NCBI GenBank assembly: GCA_002710265.1
Contig: PAJW01000002.1
Location: forward strand, 4,700 to 13,151
Length of the DNA stretch: 8,452 nucleotides
Direction of reading: 5' to 3'
From: Gammaproteobacteria bacterium
Lineage (GTDB): Bacteria > Pseudomonadota > Gammaproteobacteria > Magnimaribacterales > D2472
A program made the translations under genes and the position numbers. Position 1 is the first letter of the stretch. Every line of letters begins with the position of its first letter. Under the pieces are notes generated by a model. That model had not been told where the DNA came from. It did not search any database and saw only the letters and a list, made by a program, of their open reading frames with translations. Of the stretch, positions 1-7,057 are shown one piece after another.

Positions 1-1260
1 TTCAACTAAAAATAGTTCGGTTTCATTAAGATCCTCGCTATTACAATCAGATAATTTACCAGGAAGTGCTGGACCTTTGAAGGTTTTCTTTCTTTCAACA
101 GTACTTGAAGCTCTTGCTCTGCTTTGAGCAGCTGTAATGGCTAATTCGGCAATTTTTTCACCCTCTTCAGTGTGAGTGTTAAACCATATACTGAATATAT
201 CTTTAGTTGAACTACTTACAAATGCCATATGATCTTTAGAATCAAGCCTTTCTTTTGTTTGTCCAGCAAATTGTGGATTCTGTAATTTTGATGAAACGAC
301 AAAAGTAGCATTACTGATAACATCATCTGCATTAATTTTAAGTCCTTTCGGCAAAAGGCTTCTTATTTCACAAAATTCCTTCATTGCTTCTAACAAACCT
401 GACTTAAAACCATTTAAATGCGACCCCCCTTGAGCGGTAGGAATAAGATTTACATAAGTTTCATCAAGTTTGTTTTTAATGGTTTTACTTGTCCAATTTA
501 TTACAAAGTTAACTTCTTGGGTTTTGGAGTCTTTGGATGAAACTATCGATTCATTTAATATTAAATCAAGCCCCTCAGAGGAATCCTCTAAGTAACTCTT
601 GAGTCCGTCTTCAAAATACCATTTAATCTTTTCTGATTTCTGTTCATGATGAAAATCTATGGTTAGTCCTGGACATAGGACTGCCTTCGCTTTTAGAACA
701 TGTTTAAGTTCTTTTATTTTTATTTGATTAGATTCAAAGTACTTATCGTTTGGTTTAAAAGTAATTGAAGTACCAGTGTTTCTTGCGCCCACATCTCCAA
801 CAACCTTTAGTTCTTTCTTTTTATTTCCGTTATTAAAATGCATTTCAAATTCTTTAGCATCCCTTTTTATTTTTACTTTAAGATCTTCAGACAAAGCATT
901 CACAACAGATACTCCAACCCCATGCAAACCGCCAGAAAAATTATATTCATCACCAGAAAACTTAGCTCCAGCATGAAGCTTGCAAAGGATTAACTCAACT
1001 CCAGAAACTTTATGCTCAGGATGAATGTCAACTGGCATACCCCTGCCGTCATCAGAAACTTGTATTTTTCCATCTTTGAATACTTTAACTTTTATATTTG
1101 AGCAGTGGCCAGCAATCGCTTCATCAACAGAATTATCTAACACCTCCTGAATAAGATGGTTTGGACAGGAAGTATCTGTATACATTCCAGGTCTTTTCCT
1201 AACAGGGTCTAAACCTGACAGAACTTCAATAGCTTTTGAGTCGTAGGTATTCTTGGCCAA
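1..1260 (-). CDS. parE: DNA topoisomerase IV subunit B, N-terminal 420 residues (3'-truncated by the window edge)
   Basis: This is the ATPase subunit of topoisomerase IV, which with ParC unlinks daughter chromosomes. The frame read from the minus strand starts with TTG at 1260-1258 (Ala-Lys-Asn-Thr-Tyr follows) and stays open to base 1. An in-frame TAA at 1275-1273 and the close match of the first residues to E. coli ParE leave TTG as the only sensible start; AAAGG lies 9 bases upstream. GHKL ATPase features are visible: Glu39 and Asn43 (equivalent to GyrB Glu42 and Asn46), the DDGRGMP motif at 70-76, the glycine-rich GGLHGVG at 110-116, and the QTK loop at 334-336 with Lys336. The last codons read LFLVE, the start of the TOPRIM domain, so the cut falls at its catalytic glutamate. 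PGMYTDT at 24-30 fits ParE, whereas GyrB normally has PGMYIGD. About 210 residues should lie beyond the window. It is divergent from tolC. Confidence 0.96.
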   Translation of the reverse strand, partial: MAKNTYDSKAIEVLSGLDPVRKRPGMYTDTSCPNHLIQEVLDNSVDEAIAGHCSNIKVKVFKDGKIQVSDDGRGMPVDIHPEHKVSGVELILCKLHAGAKFSGDEYNFSGGLHGVGVSVVNALSEDLKVKIKRDAKEFEMHFNNGNKKKELKVVGDVGARNTGTSITFKPNDKYFESNQIKIKELKHVLKAKAVLCPGLTIDFHHEQKSEKIKWYFEDGLKSYLEDSSEGLDLILNESIVSSKDSKTQEVNFVINWTSKTIKNKLDETYVNLIPTAQGGSHLNGFKSGLLEAMKEFCEIRSLLPKGLKINADDVISNATFVVSSKLQNPQFAGQTKERLDSKDHMAFVSSSTKDIFSIWFNTHTEEGEKIAELAITAAQSRARASSTVERKKTFKGPALPGKLSDCNSEDLNETELFLVE

Positions 1261-1342
1261 TTTAATTTGCCTTTAAGATTATTCTTAAAAAACTTTTGGT
1301 TATTTTGTTTTTCATAAAAGTTTTTGAACTAATAGATATTTT

Positions 1343-1371
1343 ACTCTAATAACTAAAAAAAGAATGGTCAA
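1343..1371 (-). promoter_or_regulatory. Candidate promoter for parE
   Basis: Reading the minus strand, TTGACC (1371-1366, 5 of 6 to the -35 consensus) is followed after 17 bases by TAGAGT (1348-1343, 4 of 6 to the -10 consensus). This would place the transcript start near 1336, giving a leader of about 75 bases before the TTG start codon. The spacing is ideal but the -10 is imperfect, and the surrounding DNA is AT-rich enough to produce such matches by chance. Confidence 0.35.
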
Positions 1372-1428
1372 ATTAAACTTTTTGAATAAAACTCAGTCTA
1401 TAACCTAACTATATGTAGTATTAATTAT

Positions 1429-1434
1429 TATAAT
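1429..1434 (+). promoter_or_regulatory. Candidate -10 element for the tolC-mutM operon
   Basis: A perfect TATAAT lies 32 bases before the tolC start codon, predicting a transcript start around 1441 and a leader of about 26 bases. No convincing -35 hexamer is seen 16-18 bases upstream. The element sits in ATTATAAT (1427-1434), which is its own reverse complement, so a consensus -10 is also readable toward parE. Confidence 0.45.
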
Positions 1435-1466
1435 GTTTACACTGCACACATTTAATAGGTTAAAAT

Positions 1467-2807
1467 ATGGCCATGCAAATTAATTTTAAATGCAAAATAT
1501 TGTTCTTTCTTCTAATGAGCAGTCATCTCTCATCTGAGAATCTTTTGGATATTTATAACGAAGCTTTAGAAAATGATCCCACATTTAGATCTGCTGAATA
1601 TTCTTATCTAGCCGATAAAGAAATAGTAGTTCAGGGAAGAGCAGCTTTAATGCCAAGCATTACCCTAAGTGGTGCAACTAATTGGAATGAATATTACCAA
1701 AACGATCAACTTCAACAAGATTATAATTCTTTCTCTAAATCAGCCAGAGTATCTCAACCTTTGTTTAGATTGGACACCTGGTTTAATTTTAAAAGATCCA
1801 AATCCCTAACTGATGCATCTGAGGCAGAATTTGCTTATGAGCAACAAAGTTTATTGGTGAGAACTGCTGAGCTGTATTTTGGCGTTTTACGTGCAATTGA
1901 TAACTTAAATGCTTCAGTTTCTGAAGAAAAAGCTATAAAAAAACAATTAGATCAAGCCCAGCAAAGATATGAGGTTGGATTATCTGCCATAACCGGAGTT
2001 CAAGAAGCACAATTAGCATATGATCTTAGTAAAGCAGCTAGAATAAATAATGAAGGGAATCTATTTTCTGCTCGAGAAGCATTAAATGCCCTAATCGGAA
2101 GAGAAATATTTTCATTAGACCAATTGGGTGATAGTCTTCAGATATCATCACCTTTTCCAAACTCTAAGGAAGAATGGGTTCAGTTAGCTTTAAAAAATAA
2201 CTATCAACTTAAAGCATCTTATCTAAGAAAAGATGCTGCTAAAAGTAATGCTAGAAGTGCTGCTTCTAATCATTTACCAAAAATTGATATAGTTGGATCA
2301 GGCTCTGAATCAGAAACTAATCAATTTAACTATGAAGGTTTTAGCATAAATGGTCAGGGTATACCTGTTCCTGCAGTAACAGGAAGAAGAAATTATTCTA
2401 TTCAACTGAGTATGCCTTTGTTTCAAGGTGGTGCGGTTAATTCAAGACGAAAACAAGCATATTCACAGTATAGTCAAGCTGACGAAAATACTTTATTTAC
2501 TGAAAGAAGAATAATTCAAGAAGTAAGATCACAATTTTCTAATGTAAATACATTAGTGGCTAATGTAACAGCACAGAAACAAGCAGTTATATCTGCAACA
2601 AGTGCATTAGAAGCAACTCAGGTTGGATATAAAGTAGGTACAAGAAATGTTGTTGACCTGCTTCAAGCTGAAAAAAATCTCTATAGTGCAGAAAAGAACT
2701 TAGCAAATGCTAAGTATGATTATATACTTGCGAACCTTAGACTTGCACTTGCGGCAGGAACTATCGACCCAAGTGATATTGTAGAAATTAATAATCTTTT
2801 AAATTAA
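1467..2807 (+). CDS. tolC: TolC family outer-membrane channel protein
   Basis: A trimeric outer-membrane/periplasmic exit duct used by tripartite efflux pumps and type I secretion. The 446-residue product is somewhat shorter than E. coli TolC (about 490). It begins with a signal peptide (Lys8 and Lys10, hydrophobic core ILFFLLMSS, likely cleavage near residue 23) and then ENLLDIYNEALENDP, the typical mature start. Two outer-membrane efflux protein repeats follow, about 25-215 and 235-430. TolC-type landmarks include RYEVGLSAITGVQEAQ (168-183), LPLF/QGG-like strand sequence around 317-322, and YKVGTRNVVDLLQAEKNLY (388-406). The C-terminal tail of E. coli TolC is missing. At the periplasmic aperture, one of the two aspartates known in E. 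coli (Asp371 and Asp374) aligns with Asp397, but the second aligns with Gln400. The first ATG has AGG 7 bases upstream, a better spacing than the second ATG at 1473. mutM follows after 3 bases. Confidence 0.94.
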   Translation: MAMQINFKCKILFFLLMSSHLSSENLLDIYNEALENDPTFRSAEYSYLADKEIVVQGRAALMPSITLSGATNWNEYYQNDQLQQDYNSFSKSARVSQPLFRLDTWFNFKRSKSLTDASEAEFAYEQQSLLVRTAELYFGVLRAIDNLNASVSEEKAIKKQLDQAQQRYEVGLSAITGVQEAQLAYDLSKAARINNEGNLFSAREALNALIGREIFSLDQLGDSLQISSPFPNSKEEWVQLALKNNYQLKASYLRKDAAKSNARSAASNHLPKIDIVGSGSESETNQFNYEGFSINGQGIPVPAVTGRRNYSIQLSMPLFQGGAVNSRRKQAYSQYSQADENTLFTERRIIQEVRSQFSNVNTLVANVTAQKQAVISATSALEATQVGYKVGTRNVVDLLQAEKNLYSAEKNLANAKYDYILANLRLALAAGTIDPSDIVEINNLLN

Positions 2808-2810
2808 TCA

Positions 2811-4141
<1,331 letters not shown>

Positions 4142-5350
4142 TTAAATACTTGTTATTAATATGTCTCCTGAATCTATTAATTTGGTTATTTTTGAGTCAT
4201 TCCAACCAATTTCTTTAAGAATATCACTGCTATGTTCTCCAAGTAATGGGCTTGGTTCTGCATGAGAAGTTGATTTACCTTCAAATAAGATAGGTGGTGT
4301 TGTAACAGTAAGCTTACCCATAGCATTAGTTACATAAGTTTCAAGAGCTCCTATAGCCTTAATTTGTTCAACCGTTTCTATTTCATCTCTTTTGATACAG
4401 AGAGAGCATGGAATATCTGCCGCTGTAAGTATTTCCAATGCCTTATCAACACCAATATCTTTTCTTGGATTTGCATATGTTTTTAATACTTCTTTCATAT
4501 TTGTCATCCTTGATGGAATTGATGAAAAGATTGATTTTCCAACCAATTCAGGATATCCCAGCATAGGCAATACAACCTCATAATGCTCGTCTGTTAATGC
4601 TGCAAGAGCAACTCCACCATCGGTATAATTTATGGTCTGAAAATATTCTGAACCTGGCGACATATCGATTCTATCTTCATCTTTAAGAGTTCTGTGCATC
4701 ATTCCATCTGGCCACATAAATGATAAACATGCGTGTAACATTGATATATCAATATGTTGTCCTTCATTTGTATTTGTTCTTGCTAATAATGCTGCTGTTG
4801 CAGCCTGACAAACTGTATATGCAGTAACTTTGTCACATATAAAAGTTTTTATGAAGTCAAATGAGTTTTCATCTGATGATTGTAAGTCTGTGAATCCTGC
4901 AAATCCTTGTATTACATGATCAAATGCAGGTAAATTTGCCATTGGGCCTTTGGTGCCAAAGCCACTTACTGCAATATATATTAATTTAGGATTAATTTTT
5001 CTTAAAACTTCAGATCCTAAGCCTAGTTTATCCATAACATTAGGCCGATAGTTATGCATCAAAACATCTGATTTACTAGCTAATTTTTTTAAAGCCTCAA
5101 CTCCAGCTTCTGATTTAAGGTCAATAGCTAATGACCTCTTGCCACGATTACAATTATGAAAAAAGCCTGATACTCCATTTTTTTGTGTCCCTAGGGGTCG
5201 CATTTTGTCACCTATAATTGGAGGTTCAACTTTAATAACTTCGGCTCCTTGAGATGCCATTGTCATAGCAGCAAGTGAGCATGTAATCATATTTGAGAGC
5301 TCTATTACTTTAACCCCATTAAGTGGTTTTGAAGATGTAATATTTTTCAT
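4142..5350 (-). CDS. Class III CoA-transferase (CaiB/BaiF family), substrate unknown
   Basis: The 402-residue product belongs to the CaiB/BaiF family, whose members move CoA between carboxylic acids or racemise 2-methylacyl-CoAs. Family landmarks run along the whole length: VKVIELSNMITCSLAAMTMASQ (13-34) leading to the AEVIKVEPP strand (36-44), NRGKRSLAIDLKS (68-80), DVLMHNYRP (95-103), VSGFGTKGP (128-136), and the C-terminal PLLGEHSSDILKEIGW (368-383). Asp173 in FICDKVTAY aligns, with identical spacing to the following helix, with the catalytic Asp169 of formyl-CoA transferase, so the enzyme appears intact. The glycine-rich loop of formyl-CoA transferase (GGGGQ) is not seen, so an oxalate role is not supported; the acyl substrate cannot be read from sequence. 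AAGGGA lies 5 bases before the ATG. coaD lies downstream on the same strand, and the proteorhodopsin gene is divergent. Racemase activity is a real alternative. Confidence 0.9.
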   Translation of the reverse strand: MKNITSSKPLNGVKVIELSNMITCSLAAMTMASQGAEVIKVEPPIIGDKMRPLGTQKNGVSGFFHNCNRGKRSLAIDLKSEAGVEALKKLASKSDVLMHNYRPNVMDKLGLGSEVLRKINPKLIYIAVSGFGTKGPMANLPAFDHVIQGFAGFTDLQSSDENSFDFIKTFICDKVTAYTVCQAATAALLARTNTNEGQHIDISMLHACLSFMWPDGMMHRTLKDEDRIDMSPGSEYFQTINYTDGGVALAALTDEHYEVVLPMLGYPELVGKSIFSSIPSRMTNMKEVLKTYANPRKDIGVDKALEILTAADIPCSLCIKRDEIETVEQIKAIGALETYVTNAMGKLTVTTPPILFEGKSTSHAEPSPLLGEHSSDILKEIGWNDSKITKLIDSGDILITSI

Positions 5351-5372
5351 GTAATTCCCTTCTTATGGACAT

Positions 5373-5381
5373 ATTATCACA
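5373..5381 (-). promoter_or_regulatory. Candidate extended -10 promoter for the CoA-transferase gene
   Basis: Reading the minus strand, TGT then GATAAT (5381-5373) forms an extended -10 with 5 of 6 matches in the hexamer. Transcription would start near 5366, about 15 bases before the start codon and just upstream of the AAGGGA ribosome binding site. No good -35 element is visible at the expected distance, which is tolerable for an extended -10 promoter. Confidence 0.4.
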
Positions 5382-5424
5382 GCTAAATATGTTGATATTT
5401 CATTGCTTACTACAATAGTATTGA

Positions 5425-5455
5425 TTGATAAGTGAAAATAACACCTGCTTATAAT
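5425..5455 (+). promoter_or_regulatory. Candidate distal promoter for the proteorhodopsin gene
   Basis: TTGATA (5425-5430, 5 of 6) and a perfect TATAAT (5450-5455) are separated by 19 bases, slightly longer than optimal. It lies upstream of a second candidate promoter at 5469-5496, so the gene may have two start sites. A leader starting here would be about 98 bases long. Confidence 0.35.
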
Positions 5456-5468
5456 ATATACACGAAAT

Positions 5469-5496
5469 TTGCTACCTTTTTATATTTTGGTATCAT
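5469..5496 (+). promoter_or_regulatory. Candidate proximal extended -10 promoter for the proteorhodopsin gene
   Basis: TTGCTA (5469-5474, 4 of 6) is followed after 16 bases by TATCAT (5491-5496, 5 of 6), and the -10 is preceded directly by TGG, giving the TGn extension of an extended -10 promoter. Transcription would start near 5503, so the transcript would carry the G-run and hairpin of the leader close to its 5' end. Confidence 0.5.
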
Positions 5497-5514
5497 AGAT
5501 TCTTGTATATTAAC

Positions 5515-5554
5515 GGGGGGGAGTAATATTTACTCCAACTTACTTATAAGGAGT
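5515..5554 (+). promoter_or_regulatory. Structured proteorhodopsin mRNA leader: G-run, hairpin and ribosome binding site
   Basis: Seven consecutive G (5515-5521) run into a perfect inverted repeat, GGAGTAA (5520-5526), loop TAT, TTACTCC (5530-5536). The true ribosome binding site is TAAGGAG (5547-5553), fully complementary to the 16S rRNA tail, with 6 bases to the ATG. GGAGT occurs both in the hairpin's 5' arm (5520-5524) and in the ribosome binding site (5550-5554). ACTCC (5532-5536) can therefore pair with either one, but not both at once. Whether this works as a switch is inference; the inverted repeat and duplicate motif are seen directly. No known riboswitch family is recognised. Confidence 0.55.
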
Positions 5555-5559
5555 TATAT

Positions 5560-6291
5560 ATGAAATTTTTATTAACACTTGCAGGCGTTGTTGCGCTTCC
5601 TGCTTTTGCTGGAGATCTCAGCACAGGCGATATGACAGGAATGTCATTCTGGATAGTTACTGCTGCTATGCTTGCTGCTACAGTATTCTTCTTTGTAGAA
5701 AGAGATAGAGTACATGGCAAATGGAAAACTTCATTATCAGTTGCTGGTTTAGTTACTGGTGTGGCGTTTTGGCATTATATGTATATGAGAGGCGTTTGGG
5801 TTGATACTGGAACATCTCCAACTGTATATAGATATATTGACTGGTTAATTACAGTGCCGCTTCAAATCATTGAGTTTTACTTGATTCTTAAAGTGTGTAC
5901 TAATGTAAGTTCTAGCTTATTCTGGAAACTGCTTGCAGCATCTTTAGTTATGCTTGTTGCTGGTTTCATGGGAGAAACTGGAGCTGCTCCAGCTAATTTA
6001 GCTGGTATCGTAGGAGTACTTGCTTGGTTATATATCATTTATGAAGTATTTTCTGGTGAAGCTGGAAAACTTAATGCTTCAAGTGGTAATGCTGCTGCTC
6101 AAAGTGCCTTTGGAACAATTAGATTAATTGTTACTGTGGGTTGGGCAATTTATCCAATAGGTTATTGGGTAGGTGTCGGAGCAAATGCTGACATGGCAAA
6201 CGCTAACTTAATTTATAACTATGCTGATTTTCTTAATAAAATCGCATTTGGTTTAGCTATTTATGTAGCTGCTGTTAGCGACTCAGAATAA
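5560..6291 (+). CDS. Proteorhodopsin, light-driven proton pump, blue-absorbing type
   Basis: A seven-helix retinal protein of the inner membrane that pumps protons outward in light. The 243-residue product closely resembles SAR86 proteorhodopsin (249 residues in clone eBAC31A08). A signal peptide (MKFLLTLAGVVALPAFA) is followed by helices at roughly 28-47, 57-77, 89-110, 123-140, 144-165, 183-206 and 215-238. Key residues are in place: His72 and Asp94 (counter-ion pair, His75/Asp97 in eBAC31A08), Thr98, Glu105 (proton donor, Glu108) and Lys227 in DFLNK, the retinal Schiff-base lysine (Lys231). Asp94/Thr98/Glu105 form the DTE motif of proton pumps. The spectral-tuning site (Leu105 in green-absorbing eBAC31A08) is Gln102, which in this family gives blue absorption. 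TAAGGAG lies 6 bases before the ATG. The gene stands alone between a divergent CoA-transferase and a bidirectional terminator, with no retinal or carotenoid synthesis gene in view. Confidence 0.98.
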   Translation: MKFLLTLAGVVALPAFAGDLSTGDMTGMSFWIVTAAMLAATVFFFVERDRVHGKWKTSLSVAGLVTGVAFWHYMYMRGVWVDTGTSPTVYRYIDWLITVPLQIIEFYLILKVCTNVSSSLFWKLLAASLVMLVAGFMGETGAAPANLAGIVGVLAWLYIIYEVFSGEAGKLNASSGNAAAQSAFGTIRLIVTVGWAIYPIGYWVGVGANADMANANLIYNYADFLNKIAFGLAIYVAAVSDSE

Positions 6292-6303
6292 TATTTTTTA
6301 TTC

Positions 6304-6334
6304 AAAAAAACCCAGCTTATTGCTGGGTTTTTTT
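6304..6334. terminator. Bidirectional intrinsic terminator between proteorhodopsin and SDR genes
   Basis: A7-CCCAGC (6304-6316), loop TTATT (6317-6321), and GCTGGG-T7 (6322-6334) form a perfect 13-bp stem with a 5-base loop. Because the GC-rich core is flanked by A7 on one side and T7 on the other, it reads as a Rho-independent terminator on both strands. It begins 12 bases after the proteorhodopsin stop. On the other strand it takes in the first bases after the dehydrogenase gene, whose stop codon (6335-6333) overlaps the T-run. Confidence 0.95.
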
Positions 6335-7055
6335 ATGGTTGAATTTCTTCTCCATTCCATGCAAAAATTTTACCCGAATCATCTGGATGAAGACCATTAA
6401 TTACTTGAAGCATTTTTTCTGCACTATATTCAGGAGTAAAAAGGTTACCTGGTTTAATATTTTTTTCAAATGGTTTGCTAAGAAAACTCTTAACGGTTCC
6501 TGGTTGAAGTCCAATAAAAATTGCTTCTTTATTGGTCCTTCTTACTTCAATACTAAAATTTTTAATGATTTGATTTAAAGCTGTCTTACTGGCGCGATAT
6601 GAATACCAGCCGCCAAGGTTGTTATCAGAAATGCTGCCTACTCTTGCACTCAAAAAAGCAAAAACACTTTTATTGTCTTTCTTTAAATATGGAATGAAGT
6701 ACTTCCCTATCAAAGTTGGTCCTATAGTATTCACTAAAATTACTTTCTTTAATTTTTCAATATCTATATCTTTAATGCTCTTTTCTGGAAAAATTTCTTT
6801 ATCGTTGTGTAAGATTCCTGTGGCAACAAAAACTAAATCAAACTTCGTATCTGATGGAATCTGCTCAAGAGACGACAAAATAGATTTCTCGTCTTCAATA
6901 TCAATAAAAATATTTTTAACTTTATTATTTTCTTCACCATGATTTGATCTAGAAAATTTATATACTATTCCTATAGAATCATCATTCAGAAGATTTTCTG
7001 ATACCGCATTTCCAATAGCTCCAGAAGAGCCAATAATAGCAACTGTTTTTTTCAT
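6333..7055 (-). CDS. Short-chain dehydrogenase/reductase, C-factor (CsgA)-like
   Basis: The 240-residue product is a cytoplasmic NAD(P)-dependent oxidoreductase of the SDR superfamily; its substrate is unknown. The Rossmann dinucleotide motif GSSGAIG is at 9-15, and Arg36 after the second strand (FSRS) suggests NADPH preference. VATGILH at 77-83 replaces the usual NNAG, Asn109 is the conserved helix-4 Asn, and the active site has Tyr153 and Lys157 (YRASK). The region LSARVGSISDN (135-145) resembles the C-factor/sniffer-type branch. Here the position of the usual catalytic serine, by alignment with SSxxG-type members, is Ala137, with Ser136 and Ser141 beside it, so which serine acts is unclear. 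LQPGTVKS (183-190) is the typical PG loop. The gene begins 2 bases after the symporter stop (TAA-TT-ATG) with no visible Shine-Dalgarno sequence, implying translational coupling. It ends in the shared terminator. Confidence 0.9.
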   Translation of the reverse strand: MKKTVAIIGSSGAIGNAVSENLLNDDSIGIVYKFSRSNHGEENNKVKNIFIDIEDEKSILSSLEQIPSDTKFDLVFVATGILHNDKEIFPEKSIKDIDIEKLKKVILVNTIGPTLIGKYFIPYLKKDNKSVFAFLSARVGSISDNNLGGWYSYRASKTALNQIIKNFSIEVRRTNKEAIFIGLQPGTVKSFLSKPFEKNIKPGNLFTPEYSAEKMLQVINGLHPDDSGKIFAWNGEEIQP

Positions 7056-7057
7056 AA

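Noticed and set aside
776..976. Plus-strand open frame of 66 codons opposite parE
   Set aside because: It lies wholly inside the well-conserved parE frame, has low-complexity composition and no ribosome binding site; it is a shadow of the real gene.
1..1260. gyrB as an alternative to parE
   Set aside because: The N-terminus, PGMYTDT and the NLIPTAQGG/GPALPGKL regions follow E. coli ParE closely; GyrB would show PGMYIGD.
4142..5350. Specific assignment as formyl-CoA transferase (frc) or carnitine CoA-transferase (caiB)
   Set aside because: The catalytic Asp is present, but the glycine loop of formyl-CoA transferase is absent and there are no oxalate or carnitine genes nearby, so only the family can be named.
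5560..6291. Sodium- or chloride-pumping rhodopsin
   Set aside because: Those carry NDQ or NTQ-type motifs; this protein has Asp94, Thr98 and Glu105, the proton-pump motif.
6339..6942. Two plus-strand open frames opposite the SDR gene
   Set aside because: Both are antisense to an intact gene with all SDR motifs; their composition is what reversed AT-rich codons give.
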